Positions 1-12,108 of a DNA stretch of 64,000 nt are shown in pieces. Under the pieces are notes generated by a model that did not search any database, had not been told where the DNA came from, and saw nothing but the letters and a program-made list of their open reading frames with translations. Source of the DNA: Buxus sempervirens (lineage: Eukaryota > Streptophyta > Magnoliopsida > Buxales > Buxaceae); contig OX387184.1 of NCBI GenBank assembly GCA_947561395.2, positions 20,547,687-20,611,686 on the forward strand, given 5' to 3'. Both the position numbers and the translations under genes were made by a program. The first letter of the stretch is position 1. Every line of letters begins with the position of its first letter.

Positions 1-1290
1 TTTGATGCCCAAAGAGCCTCTCTCCTTTTTCCATATTTACCTATATATCTCATTCATCCTGTGAATCAGTCCTCCACAGCAGATTTGAGGTAGATGATGG
101 CATGTATAATGCATAAAAATTGAGAAAATGAGGGAACCAAAAATAAAAGCAGGAAAAAGGGAGGAGAAACAATGAGGGTCACTCTGTGAGGAAATGGGAC
201 CCCACTGCCCAAAATGCCATAGAACACGATAGGAGAGAACTACAGAAGAATGATTCGTCTTTGCCCGACATTGATATCTGAACATCTTTTCTGACTATCT
301 TCTCAGATAGCCCATTTAACCTAAACATAATAACATAGACAAGATAGAAGAGGGAAAAGAGACATAGCCCTTCACGTGGGCTTGTGATCTTATTCCTTCC
401 AAAGGACAGCTTTGCTTTAAGGAGGGTCGAATTCTTTCAGGCTAGTGGGTGACATGTACCACGCGATTGGGACCTATAAGGGCTGTATATCTTGATGCTG
501 CTGCTGATGGTTGTGCCGTGCACACCCTAGCAATATCATGGTCTCTTGACTTTCTCTGCAGGAAGAGAAATGGCTTAGTATATGATCATATACTTAATTT
601 GTTAAAACCCACTGAATTTTAGGTATTTTATGCTAGGTATAAGCCTATAAAGGTAAACCCATAAAATCTTGTAAACATATCTTGGAAATTGGAATACACA
701 GTAGATAAACCTGTCCATGAATGCTTAATCAAATGTACTTATTGGGTATGTCCTAGCTAGTGTTGTAAATCTAACTAGGACCACCCAAAGGCTGTCTGAC
801 CCAACCCATATAAGAGCCCGAACTGAGCATTTAGTTTGTGTTTGCGCTTGGGCCAGTTTCATTTATGACTGGAAACTGAGTTTGGGTTGGATTCAAGCTC
901 ATACTATACAACCCAAAAATCCCAGTCCAAACTAACTTATATACATAAATATATACATTTATGTGCACATATTTATCTACTTAAAAAAAATTACCTATCT
1001 TTTTGTGGTTAACTTCTTCAATATTTATCTACTTAGATTAAAAAGAATTTTAATGATAAAAAAAACATAAAATTAAATTACCAATCTCATAGAGTTATAT
1101 GTTTATAGTTATCTTCTTCAGTACTTATCAACTTAAAGAATTTTAATAAAAGAACATAAAATATTTTTAAAAATATGATGTAATTAATTTCGTAAGATAT
1201 TTTTATTTTGTCACAATGTATTGTTAAGTAATAACCTAAATAATTCCCTTCATAGAAAAGAAAAAAAAGGAAGTATGTTATATAATTTTT

Positions 1291-1480
1291 AATATAATAA
1301 TTATGTTATTATTTTACCTTCTTATATTACTATAAGAAAATTATAAATTTAATTGGACAAGGGTTTTGGATTAAAGTAGGAGAATTATAGTATAATAATT
1401 ATGTTATTATTTTGCCTTCTTATATTAATATAAGAAAATCATAAAATTTAATTGGACAAGGGTTTTGGATTAAAGTAGGA
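1291..1480. repeat. Tandem duplication of about 91 bp
   Basis: Two adjacent near-identical copies, 1291-1381 and 1389-1480, both end in TTAAAGTAGGA. They differ by a few substitutions and one extra A. Tandem duplication in AT-rich sequence is the simplest reading; no coding content is seen. Confidence 0.85.
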
Positions 1481-1737
1481 TTCTCTTTTTGTTTTGATCC
1501 ATTAACATGGAAGTCAAGGTAAAAACAATTTAATATGATAAAATAATATTTATGAAAATCGTATAAAATAAAACATTTAGATAGAATTCAATGACATCTA
1601 TTACTATATATTAAAGTAAACAGGTTCGGTCTGACGTGGCAACCTTGGGCAGCCTCGGGTATCCGAACCTCTACTGTTTTGCGCTCTCTTCCCCTTTCTC
1701 TCTTAAGATGGCAAACCTTTTTTTCTCCACATTTTAA

Positions 1738-1905
1738 GTTTTTAAATCAATAGTTTTTTTTTTTTTTTGGATTTTATCCTTTTGGTGGGGTACGTGGCAT
1801 GTAGAGAAAATTTTAAATTTTTTAATTAAAATTTTAGGTTTTTATCCTTTTAAAAATCACAAAATGGCGTTCCATATTTTAAGTTTTTAAATCAAAAGCT
1901 TTAGA
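1738..1905. repeat. T-rich block repeated at 31885-32150
   Basis: Phrases such as TTTTATCCTTTT and TTTTAAGTTTTTAAATCAAAAG occur here and several more times at 31885-32150. The two blocks flank the F/B nest, so they may be parts of one local T-rich array separated by the insertions. Identity is inferred by eye. Confidence 0.5.
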
Positions 1906-1907
1906 CC

Positions 1908-2812
1908 CTGATTGGTTCAATGAATTGGAATTGGAATTAAGAATTATAATTCCAATTCTAATTCATCAAGAATTGGAATTGGGTAGAATTGAAATTATTG
2001 TGATTAGATGGCAAGAGAATTGAAATTTGGAATTACAATTCCATGAAGAATTGATTTAAAATCCAATTCCACTGATTGGATGAAATTATGAAGAATTGAT
2101 TTGTATCATTCCCATGTTAATAATAACAACACAAGTGACTGATTATCATGACTTATCAAATCTATATTTTAAATATAGTTCTCTTAAAATCTCATTATCT
2201 CCTATAGGCCCTTTCTCAATATATTTTTCGTAATGCCAAATTGTAATTGATGTAATAGTACAAACAAGTGCATGTAAAAGAATTTTTTTCTTCTTCTCTT
2301 TTGTATCATTTTCAGCATGAGTACCAACCAATCTATTATCCATCTGTCAAACAAAAAATTGAATATTAAACAACATATTAATCATGCACATTGTAATCAT
2401 CCTTCATAAAAATCAATCTCTCCTAATGAAACCGCATTTGCATAAAAGATAGAAAGATTTACACATGAGCATCACCGTTTATAATCCACTAAAAAAGGAT
2501 TAATAAATAACACATTAACGGATTAATTTCAACAAAATCAATCAAATCCCTAAAAATCCACCAATTCAAGAAAAAGCAAGATATTCATAATCACACGAAT
2601 TAACATCAAAATCCAACAAATCTAGATCAGATTGATTGAAGGGAAAGAAACCCTAATGTTGGGAGAACGTGATGTGCGTGGGTATGGTGAAAGGAAAGAA
2701 GGGATTACTGGGAACATCGAGCAACAACAGAATTAGCAATGGAAGAGAGACTTCAAGGAGCTTTGGTTCATGATATTCTCCAATATACCCAAACTGCTCT
2801 CCATTGGAGGAG
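1908..2812. mobile_element. Possible PIF/Harbinger-type element, left part
   Basis: The sequence TTA then GACCCTGATTGG at 1908 looks like a TTA target site with a terminal inverted repeat, followed by AATTCC/GGAATT-rich sequence. Matching inverse sequence (AACCAATCA and AATTCCAATTCC runs) lies near 31797-31860, beyond the F and B insertions. A short minus-strand ORF (2146-2343) with an intron-acceptor-like end lies inside. The right end is not resolved because it runs into a 25-base C tract, so both class and extent are inference. Confidence 0.3.
2146..2343 (-). pseudogene. Short ORF, possible Harbinger transposase N-terminal exon
   Basis: A 65-residue minus-strand ORF with a Lys-rich stretch and the phrase IWHYEKYIEKGP, which recalls the N-terminus of some plant PIF/Harbinger transposases from memory. 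On its sense strand the ATG follows a pyrimidine-rich stretch ending in CAG, like an intron acceptor. No catalytic DDE region is present nearby, so it could not act alone. It could equally be a chance ORF. Confidence 0.25.
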
Positions 2813-2912
2813 TGTAGACACCTCAAATTACACCAGTGGGAAATTTGAAAATATAAAGGTCTTTTTTATGTTTTGACCAAAGTCAAATTTTGGCAAAAAG
2901 GAAAATGTGAGT

Positions 2913-3189
2913 AACCGAAAATTTATTTCGGTTATTATTGGTTTTGGGTATAACCGAGAAGAGATTTCTGGTATGTGCAAATTTGCTTTTAACCGAAATT
3001 TAACTTTGGTTCATTCCAGAAAGATCTGGCGAATATTTGGTTGTTAGGCTACATCACTAATTTCGCGTGGGTGTAATAGAATTGCTACCGAAATGCAATT
3101 TCTGTTATGCTTTATTTTGTTGATAACCGGAATTTTATTTCGGTTATAAGCCTGTTTTAGTATAACCGAACTGTGTTTTCGGTTATACT
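2913..3189. repeat. Hairpin array of LTR F (TAACCGAAA/TTTCGGTTA)
   Basis: About six inverted repeats share the arm TAACCGAAA. The first has 9-bp arms at 2913-2921 and 2927-2935. The last has perfect 12-bp arms at 3159-3170 and 3178-3189. Intermediate copies near 2947, 2989, 3088 and 3123 are imperfect. The array lies about 200 bp upstream of the TATA box. Confidence 0.85.
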
Positions 3190-3384
3190 ATTTTTGCTTC
3201 AAATTGAAAAACCCTGTGAGATCTCACTTATTTGCAGCCATAACTGTGTCTGGGAGGTGGGAATTCTCCAATTTAGCCTCCATGATTGATCCAATTCCCT
3301 CCATTCATGCTTAGGGGATGAGTTGGAGGGTTTTAGACACTTTTTTGTGTCTACCCTTGTGACTATATATCCCTTGGCCTTGCC

Positions 3385-3393
3385 TATAAATAG
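3385..3393 (+). promoter_or_regulatory. TATA box of LTR F
   Basis: TATAAATAG within GCCTATAAATAGG, the same promoter context as in LTRs D, G1, G2 and (minus strand) J. Confidence 0.75.
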
Positions 3394-5382
3394 GAGGATC
3401 CTCCTCAAACAAATGGCTGGAGAATTGGAGTTCTAAGGCTTTAGAAGAAGAAGGGAAACTCTGCCCAACTTGCTGCTCAAGTCTTTCAAGCACTCAAGGT
3501 TGCTTGTTTCTTCTTCTTTTATTTACATTCCAGCAATCTCTCCTTCTACCTTTCTGTAGTGTAAAGCCTCTATGTGTTTGTAGACCCAAACCACGTCCAA
3601 AGTACCTAAAGCATCCTCTCTAGTCATAAAACGTGAAGAGACAGCTTGGGGAAACGGGCATTGGTATGGATCCTTAGGCTTAGAACCATTCCTTGTTTGA
3701 TTTTGCTTATATTGATATGAGATTGTTGTTTGCATGTGTTTCAATTTCAACATCTGGAGAGAGGACATGGATCTATGCTCCATAGCATAAGATCTTAACT
3801 CTTTCCTAAAATCTAGTTTCCTACACATTTTCATGCACACATCACCTGATTTTTGTCAAAATAGGTTGAGATTTATGGACCTACCATGCTCAATATGGTA
3901 GGTCTAGAATCAAAGGCCTTAAATCAAACTTCTCAGGACTTTGTGCATCAATTTCAAGTGATTTTATCTATTGGAGATGACCTCATGGTCTAATCTCCCT
4001 ACATTGGGCATGTTGCTCTACTTTGGGTGTTTTTGCACTACCTCTCCGATCAATGAGAAATTTGAGCCAAATTCGTACCCTACATCTTTTTGGAGGTTTT
4101 CCAACCATCTTTCAAGTGAATTTAAATCAGTTCATATAGATCAAACACACACAGACAATGTTTTGGCTCATTTTTGCTCAGATTTTTCAAACTAGGACAG
4201 CACCTGTACCCTGTCTTGGAACACTCATAACTTCATCATCTGGATGAATTTTTTAGTGATTTTAAAGACATATGATAGGTGGATATGTCTAGTTATTGTC
4301 TGTAAAATTTCAACAATTTATATGGAGTGGATTTTTGATACCATCTGATCAAAGTCGACAGGTCAATTCGGATCAGATTACTGAACTTGTCACTTTGATC
4401 GAGCACCATTTGCTCATTTTTAATCCGATTGGAGTGATTCTAATTTCAGTGTTTTCATTCTCCAGTCTATTTTCAAGTCCAACTGATATCAAGAGTTTTT
4501 CCTTTGATTTGTGTCTTGTGTGTTTGATTGACTCAGAGCTGCTCAGTAGTAGAGTTCTAAGTTAACCTGTGATCCTCTGGGCATGTTCCAGAGGTAACAC
4601 AAGTCACAAATGGATGGAGTTTTGTATGAGGTATATTTCATTCAAAAGATGGTACCTCATACTTCATTCATGTAAGTTTTCAAGGATTTATATGGAGCTG
4701 ATCTTCCCAAATTGGTTTTCAAAGTTGCCTACTTATCACTTTTCTGGTTTACAACAGTAGATTTTGATGAGTGTTTCTCCATCGTTTTTAATCAGATTGA
4801 GCTGATTTTTTTACTGAGTCTTCTACTTCATATAAGATTTCAAATGGCTTTGGTTTGACTCAAATTGGATTTAAATTGAATGATTTATGAATGGTTGAGT
4901 TTTCCAAGCTTGAATGGCTTAATATTGAACCAATTTTTCAGATTTGTCTTGATTTGATTTTCTTCAAGTTTTATGTTGATTTTCACTTAGTCATAATGTC
5001 TTAGAGGTGATGCACTCATGGAGAGAGTCCAGGATTAATTGTACTACTCTTAGGAGAAAATCATACAAGTGTCTGTTCCCTTTTAAGCATTTTTGAATGA
5101 TGTTAATTAGCAAGCACCTATTCGAGCATGAACAGCATATGGCAACCGTCTTGTACGGATGAGTGGGGGTGCTTAACACCTTCCCCTGCTCATAACCTAA
5201 TCCCCTTACCCGATCTCTGGATTTAACCACGAATTAGAGCTACTTTTAGCTCTATTTTTCTCTTTATGATCCCTTTGGTGTCCATTCACACCTTAATTTG
5301 AATGGTGGTGGCTCCAACCCTTTAACAACCCCGTGTGATGATCAAGAAGTCATTGAGGTGATTTTCCATGTCTCACAAGGAG

Positions 5383-5546
5383 TTAAGTCAAGTTAAAGCC
5401 GTCTAATATTCTACGCCCCAAGTGCAGGTTAAATGAAAAACCAAGAAAGGCATCAAGCATGGAATAAGGAATTGCATTTCAACTGGGAAGAGAGGAGAAC
5501 GATAATAACCTTTGGCCTTTTTTCCTTTCAACCGATCAACACACAT

Positions 5547-5585
<39 letters not shown>

Positions 5586-6018
5586 AGGGAAGAGAGAGAG
5601 AGAGAGCAGGGAAGAGAGGAAACGGAAGAGGTTCCTACTACTAAGGATCGGTTCATGGTTGTGTGGGGTTTGTTTTTCGTGATTTCTGTTAAGCTTACTA
5701 TATGTATAGTTTATATATTTAGTTACGTTCAGTTGGGTATTCCAAGAACAAAATCATGGGTTCTTCTAGGAGTTGCAGAAGAGAGAAAACAGGGGAGAGA
5801 GGAAACGGAAGAGAGAAATCAGGGGAGAGAGAAATATAGAAGAAGGGGAGAGAGGAAACAAAAGAGATAGAGGGATGAGAGAGAGGGGAGAGAAGAAGGG
5901 AGAAGATATGTACCAGTCTCTGCACCAACGAGGAAGAGAAGAACGAGATTTGGTAGCTTCGCAATACCAGCGAGGAAGAGGAGAACGAGATTTGGTAGCT
6001 TCTTTATCGGGCTTCTAT
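5383..6018. other. Segment between LTRs F and B with GA microsatellite
   Basis: Contains a (GA)n run at 5552-5584 and further GA-rich sequence to about 5900, which opens spurious ORFs on both strands. A 50-60 bp tandem duplication near 5930-6005 repeats GAACGAGATTTGGTAGCTTC. No recognised protein. With B removed it continues at 31667. Confidence 0.6.
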
Positions 6019-6323
6019 TGTAAAATCCCTAATTTTGAAGCAAATAAAAATTATATTAGTTTAATATCTTAAATAAAATCTAATTAGTGGTTTTTGCAGA
6101 AAAGGTGACCATATGGCCTTAAATTTGAATCCGGGTGGACCAGCTTGGAGATCTTTTATTTAGCAAGGTAAGAAAAATTTTGTAGTGTTAATATGAGGGT
6201 TAAGTGGGTTGCTGATGTGGAATCTAATGTGAAAAATAAATAAATAGGTTGTTGTAGTAGAAGAGGTGTGGTGGAGTGGCACACCATGCGATCATGAACA
6301 AATTTGGTCTGCTGGGCGGCAAC

Positions 6324-6332
6324 TATAAAAGG
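6324..6332 (+). promoter_or_regulatory. TATA box of LTR B
   Basis: TATAAAAGG about 305 bp into the LTR, followed by a GA-rich leader-like stretch. Confidence 0.6.
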
Positions 6333-7678
6333 CTGAGAATTCAGTCGAGGTTTTTTTTCAGTGGTCGATCTAAATTGGGTGCTCTCAGAAGAGAAGAGAA
6401 GGAATTAGGGTGAGAGGCCAGATCTGGAGTTTTGTTGAGCTGCTCAAGGAGAAGTTGCTGTGATAGTGATTTCTGTCCAAGAGGAGAGAAGAGAGAACTT
6501 CAGCCGCATCTGAGTAAGGCCGACAACCTGAAATCTGAGCAGGTATGTGTCTTCTTTAAAAACAGTAGGAATTGGCATTAGATTGAGGTTTTGTTTAGGC
6601 CCTATGGTGATTAGAAAATCAGATCTCAGATCTGATTTCTACTTTTCAGATTGTATTTTCAATGGAGCAGAGGAAGAGGTCGACTGGAAATTTAATTGGA
6701 TTTGGGAGTGTTCTTGTCGACTGAGAGAGTTCAGAATTTTGGATTGCTTAATCAAGGTAGGTAGCATAATCTAATTTTCGGATTAGTTGTTTTTTTCATG
6801 AAATGGATTTCGTTTTACACCTGTTAAAGATTGTTTTTATGTGATCTGATCTGGCGTTCCAGATCTGGTTATTGCTTAAATGTTGATGGAATGAGTTGTT
6901 TAGCATGGGCGACAGGTTGAAAGTAGTAGGTTTTTTTTCCTGTTGTGAATGGTTTATAAGTAGCATGAATTGATGTGTTGTGAATGGTTTTCTGAATAAG
7001 CATAAGTGAGTTGCCTTTCCCTGTTCTTGGTTAGTCATAGACGTATGGCAAGTTTTGGTTCTGCAGGTGGTGCAAACCAGAAATATTAAAGTAAGTTGTT
7101 GTTTTCAATAGGTAAATTGTATGGTATAGAGAATGTAGGACAGGTAATTGAGTGGATTAGAATCCATTGGGGTGAAATACTTACTGGCATTGCAGAATTT
7201 TGAAATGAATAATTATGAGTGGCCACTGTTTGTGTTATAGTATTGTAGACACCCCAAAATTGCACGATTTTTGATAAATCTTGAAGGAGAGAAATATTGT
7301 ATTGGAATTTTCAATTCTTTGCATTGGGTTTGAGATCCTTAACCCATTTGAATCCAAAACCGCAAAGGAAAAGGCCCGAATTCAATCTTTTGTGCAAAGT
7401 CAAACTTTTTCCGGCTGAATTTTGTTGACTTTTGACCCCAGAAAATGAAATATTTTTAAAAGCTAGATTTCAAGATAATTTTTCCCGGTAATCAGGTTTT
7501 TAGCCATGTTATTGCATAAAAGAATTTTTTGAGATTTTAAATCTTGACGAATACCTTGGTTTTAACATGTTGAATCTTTTTACCGAACCTGAAAAATCGA
7601 AATTTTGCCTAGAACTGGAAAGTTGACTTTTTATTCACTTGTAATTTGGGTCTGGAACTATTTTTAATGGATTCAAAT

Positions 7679-7783
7679 GGGGGGGGGGGGGGGGGTGTTT
7701 GCTTATTTACATGTAATATCTTAAGTAAATGGAGATTAAAAAATACGAGGACATTTACTTAAACGATATTACATGTAAATAAG
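7679..7783. repeat. G tract plus 29-bp palindrome, shared with LTR L
   Basis: Seventeen G at 7679-7695 are followed by an inverted repeat with arms 7702-7730 and 7753-7783, beginning CTTATTTACATGTAATATC; the second arm has a 2-base insertion. A related module (13 C and a palindrome) sits in inverse orientation at 51583-51680 in the unrelated LTR L. Behaviour is MITE-like, but no target duplication was established. Confidence 0.75.
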
Positions 7784-7821
7784 TATTGCCTGTGTTAAAA
7801 TTGGGATAAAAGCTTCTTTTT

Positions 7822-7970
7822 TTGTATCCGACAGATAATGTCAGATACAAAGCATCTTTATTGTATCCGACAAATAATGTCGGATACAAGTAGCCCTTAA
7901 TGTATCCGGCAATATATGCCGGATACACATAGGCGCTAGTGTATCCGGCCTGACATGCCGGATACACTAG
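7822..7970. repeat. Hairpin array of LTR D (TGTATCCG/CGGATACA)
   Basis: Four inverted repeats: 7822-7850 (12-bp arms, one mismatch), 7861-7889 (perfect 12-bp arms), 7901-7927 (11-bp arms) and 7936-7970 (perfect 14-bp arms starting CTAGTGTATCCGGC). Arms share TGTATCCG while loops differ. The array ends about 160 bp before the TATA box. Confidence 0.9.
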
Positions 7971-8131
7971 TTTTGCTCAAAATTAGGGTTTTCCGAGAGC
8001 TTTCACCTTTTACCATCATATCCCTCATTAAATGAGTGGAAATCTCGGAAATAGCCTTAAGGTTAAGGTTGGTGGGCTATGGACATTATGTTGTGTCTAC
8101 CATCTCTCCAACCCTAACCCTAGCATTTGCC

Positions 8132-8140
8132 TATAAATAG
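8132..8140 (+). promoter_or_regulatory. TATA box of LTR D
   Basis: TATAAATAG in GCCTATAAATAGGAG; same context as in LTRs F and G. Confidence 0.75.
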
Positions 8141-8482
8141 GAGACTCCTCCTTAAGCAAATGGCCATTAACTCTCTTGCCAACAATTCTTGCTAAGAAGA
8201 GCTCCGAGAGAAGAGGGAAATCGCTGCGGAAGTGCTTCCAGAACCCAGGTAAGCCTCAAACCTCTTTTTAATTTTTGTTTTTACATTTAGATCTCTTCTT
8301 CTACCTTTCTGTAGAATAAGGCCTTGATGTGTGTATGAAAACCCTTCCCCGGCTCAAAGTATCTCAAGACTCCCCCTAGCCGTAAAACGTGAAGGCGGGA
8401 TCTAGGAGAAACGAGACTTGGGATTGATCCTAGTACTAGAACCTCTTTTGAATAAGCCTTTTGAATCTTTGAAAACCGTTCT

Positions 8483-8746
8483 ATATTCAAAGTACCCCAA
8501 GATTATCTTGAAGAACCGTGTTTAACGGGGAGAGAGAACTAAGGGAAACGATAATGGAACGGAACCCTAGGTTGTTCTAGAACCCTCTTTTTATTGATCT
8601 AACATGCATGCTATGAGCCTTGTGGTTCAATGAAAACCCGTTCATATTCAAAGTACCCCAAGATTATCTTGCAGAACCGTGTTTAACGGGGAGAGAGAAC
8701 TAAGGGAAACGATAATGGAACGGAACCCTAGGTTGTTTTAGAACCT
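8483..8746. repeat. Direct duplication inside LTR D
   Basis: Copies 8483-8585 and 8644-8746 (offset 161) are nearly identical and contain AACGGGGAGAGAGAACTAAG and GGAACGGAACCCTAGG. The equivalent part of LTR G is also duplicated, so duplication of this downstream module recurs. Confidence 0.85.
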
Positions 8747-11700
8747 TATTTTGATTGATATGAATGCATACTATCTTTGCTACATTGTTGGAATGGTTTT
8801 TACACCTACACATACATAGCACGTGATTTTGGCGAGATAGGCTCATATTTCGGATTTATTGCATTTATTGTGATAAATCTGAAATAAATAGCCCCAAGCA
8901 ATTCTGGAATGTTTTCAAATGATTTTCAAAGGATTTGGATTAATCTTGCACGGATCACCCACACTTTATCACTATTTGGAGTTGGTTTTCTTCAAAAATG
9001 GCTTAACTTAACAGCAACTGTACCCCGACGTCGGACACTCATAACTTCATCGTCCAGATGAATTTTGGAGTGATTCTAGAACCAGGTGAAAGGTGAGGCT
9101 GTCTAGTTTAGGCCTACCAAATGTCATGAATTTCTATCAAGCGGATTTTTTACACCTCTCTGTCGAAGTTGATAGGTCAGTTCTGATCTGAATACAAAAC
9201 TTGTCACTTCGACTGAGCACCATGTGTTCGTTTTAAGTCCGATTCGAGTGATTCTTATTTCTGGGCACTCCTCTATGAGTCTATTTTCAAATCCAGTTGG
9301 TCTCATAATTGTTTGACTCCATTTGTATCGTGAGCAACAGATTTACTCAGAGCTGTTCATCAGCACTTTTCTGGGTAAATCTGTGATCTTCGGGGCCTGT
9401 TCAGGAGACCACCCAAGGCACATCCGAATGAATTTTTGTATGAGACTAGTTTCATCTGAAAGATGGCCATATAGACTTCACTCACACCAAAGTTCATGAA
9501 TTTATATGGAGCAGATTGTTCTAGATAATTTTCCAAACTTGCCCACTTGTCACTTTTAATCGTCTCCAGCAGCAACTTTAAAGGAGCATAACTCCTAGGC
9601 TTTCAACCGGATCTACTTGAAATTTTGCATGAGTCTTTTATTTACCATAATCTTTCAAATGGATTTGGTTTGATTCAATTTAAAATTGGATTTGAATGAT
9701 TTCAAGACAAATGGCATTACTTTTTACCAAATTTCCCGGACTTGATTCAACGTGGTTTTGTGTAACTTTTGCTTTGATTTCCATCTTTTGGTGATGTTAC
9801 AGAAATGATATTGACATAAGAGAGGATCTGGAATCCATTTGGATCTTCATGTGAAGATATCATACATTTGTCCTTTTTCAAGGTTTTTTATGATTTTTAG
9901 CAAGCTTTCTTACTTTTTTGCATGAACAAACACTTGGCAACCACCTTGTGTGGGTGAATGGGGGTGCCTAACACCTTCCCCCGTTCACAATCTAATCCCC
10001 TTACCCATCTCTGGATTTGATTTTCAAGTAGGGTTATTTTTACCCTAGAATTTGCCTTTTAGCTATTTTTGCCTATCTATAATCTTTTGGTGTCCATTCT
10101 CACCCTATAATTTTGAATGGTGGCGACTCTCCCACTTTTTGCGTTGAGCCCGTGTGCAGACGAAGGGGGAATCATCCCGGTGATTTTTCCCATGTCTCAC
10201 AAGTATGAAAGACTTAATTAAACTCAGCATAGGTCAAATATATAAGGTAGAGGTTTAAGATTAAGGTGGAGGTAAATTAGGAGTGAAGCTAGATCAATTT
10301 TAAGGAAACCTTTAATTGTTACATAGGCTGGAAATGAAATAGGTGGTTGGCGCCCAAGTTGCTGATCATGGCCGAGTGGTGCCAGTCCACCTTCAATTCT
10401 ATAGTTGTTGTGTTTCAATCTAAGTGCAGTCCTATATTTATAATTGTGGTAAAATACAATTTGGGAACTTCTTAGGAAACCTATGTAGTAATAATTTGCT
10501 GAAAATCACATTTTATAGTGGAGTTGGCGCCCATACCATCTGCTCTAGTGCCAGGGTAAAATTCAGCATAACAGTCAATGGTTTAACATCTAGTGGATGG
10601 TTCATTGAAGAATCATTCTAGAGAATTAATATGAGAAGCTTTAAGAACTTCTTGAGTATATGTAGAGAGGCTGAAATAGACATTATAAATGAAGTAATTG
10701 ACAAACACTTCCTCTAAGAACTGTAACTAATTAGTAGTCTTAGGCTGATGAGATTAGAAGTAAAGGAGTTCAGAAAAACTGAATTACAAAGAATTGAATT
10801 AAGGGACTCTTGAGACCAGCAGTTTGGAAGTTGGCGCCCAAATCAAATCTTTGTTAGCTGGTGCAGCTAATTGGTTACATAAACACCTCTTGGTTATAAA
10901 ATTTTTAGGAGCTAATCTATGGGTTTTAAGATCCTAAAATCTGTTGTAGAAGAGTTAATTACATGACTAAGGATTCGGTTATTGCTAGTAGACTAATGGT
11001 TAGATGCTGCTGTTGCCACATTTGTTAGAGGTCGGCAGCAAACTCAAACACTTTAAATAGTGTTATTGGTTACAAAGTTCAGTAGGGGCTTGCTCATGAG
11101 TCAATTAGAAGTCAATTTAAAGCATGTATGAGTGAATTTACTACCTATTGGTGTGAGTGTCAAGTGCTGTTATAAATTGACAGCAGCCCTTGTTTCTGTA
11201 CCTTATATTTTATTCCAATGTCTAATTGAGGAAATCTAGTTGGGGAAATCAACTAGGATCATTTAAGGGACTCTTGGAAAATAAAAGAAGGCTGGGTTTG
11301 ATAAATTAGTTCATATTCAAGATGGAAACCAGCAATCTAAAGTCAATACGTGGGAAGTTTATGAGTCCTGGAATTGGTCCAGCTCATACACCTTGTGATT
11401 GTAAAACCCATATGGAGGCAATATCTAAAGGATAAATGGGAGTTAAAGAAAAAGAGCTGGAGGAAAATCTAAGGGCTGGAAATTGGGGGTATGCTCAAGT
11501 CTTAAGTTGGGAAAAACAGAAAATATTAGGAGTAATGAGTGGAGGGTTATCATCAAATCTGAACTTCTATTTAGTCTTTATATTTTGTAAAACTTACTAG
11601 GGAAAGATACTTAAAGGATAAATCATAGATGATAAAAGGGGATTGGAGAGCAATAGTAAATGCTGAAATGAAAGTACTAACTAAGATTCTAGATAAAAAT

Positions 11701-11974
11701 AAGAGAGTTAAAGGAAGAAATGAGAATATTAGACTAAATAAAAGTAATGTGGGTATAAATTCTTCTTGTGGTCTATGGTTTGAGTTAAATCAAGTTATTC
11801 AGGACTAAGTTTATTAGATAGTGAAATTTTGGATTTCTACTCTCAGATTTATTGATTTAACCGAGATTTAGCAAATTTTACTAACTTTTGACAAAAAAGG
11901 AATTTTAAGCACTATTTTGGTAAAAAAGGATTTTATATGAGATGTTTTGAGAAATAAATCTGATTTTTGGGATT

Positions 11975-12108
11975 CTCCATATATTTGGAGGATAGTGATG
12001 TGGTCATGATGAGAAATTATTATTTTACTTCCGTGTATTTCGGAATGAGTTTTGGAACCTCTTCATGTACCTTGGAGAGAAGATATTTTTACTCCATGTA
12101 TCTTGGAG
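11975..12108 (+). repeat. Covarying hairpin array, LTR B left part
   Basis: Four 5-bp hairpins with 6-7 base loops: CTCCA/TGGAG at 11975-11990, TTCCG/CGGAA at 12029-12045 (loop TGTATTT), CTTCA/TGGAG at 12061-12077 (loop TGTACCT, one U-G pair on the plus strand) and CTCCA/TGGAG at 12092-12108 (loop TGTATCT). The loop is conserved while stem pairs change together. The array resumes at 27975 after element A. Confidence 0.85.

Larger units (their letters stand above)
1..1907. other. AT-rich sequence without a recognisable gene
   Basis: No ORF here resembles a protein I know; those present are short and lack family motifs. The stretch is AT-rich with long A and T runs. It holds a tandem duplication near 1291-1480 and a low-complexity block near 1738-1905, listed separately. 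Confidence 0.6.
2813..5377 (+). mobile_element. Solo LTR F (Tat-like Ty3/gypsy)
   Basis: Starts TGTAGACACC and ends CTCACA, flanked by perfect 5-bp duplications AGGAG at 2808-2812 and 5378-5382. No internal domain is present, so this is a solo LTR of 2565 bp left by LTR-LTR recombination. It shares with LTRs D and G a TATAAATAG promoter, a TAAAACGTGAAGAGA module near 3630, and a 3' block (5138-5320) with GGGGTGC, AACACCTTCCCC and CCTAATCCCCTTACCC. It also carries a hairpin array (2913-3189). Assignment to Tat rests on similarity to element G. Confidence 0.92.
7244..10201 (+). mobile_element. Solo LTR D (Tat-like), nested in LTR B
   Basis: Starts TGTAGACACCCC and ends TCTCACA, with duplications AGTAT at 7239-7243 and 10202-10206. 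It is 2958 bp with no internal domains. Features in order: G tract plus palindrome module (7679-7783), hairpin array (7822-7970), TATA box (8132), a splice-donor-like CCCAGGTAAG near 8246, a duplicated R/U5 segment (8483-8746), and the conserved 3' block (9930-10130) with GGGGTGCCTAACACC and CCTAATCCCCTTACCC. TGGCGACTCT at 10121 matches the start of the element G primer site. Confidence 0.93.

Noticed and set aside
37-285. 82-residue minus-strand ORF at the window start
   Set aside because: No recognised motif and no splice or promoter context; may be chance.
5433-6072. Glu/Arg-rich ORFs
   Set aside because: Products of the (GA)n microsatellite; the two ORFs overlap in different frames and one crosses into LTR B.
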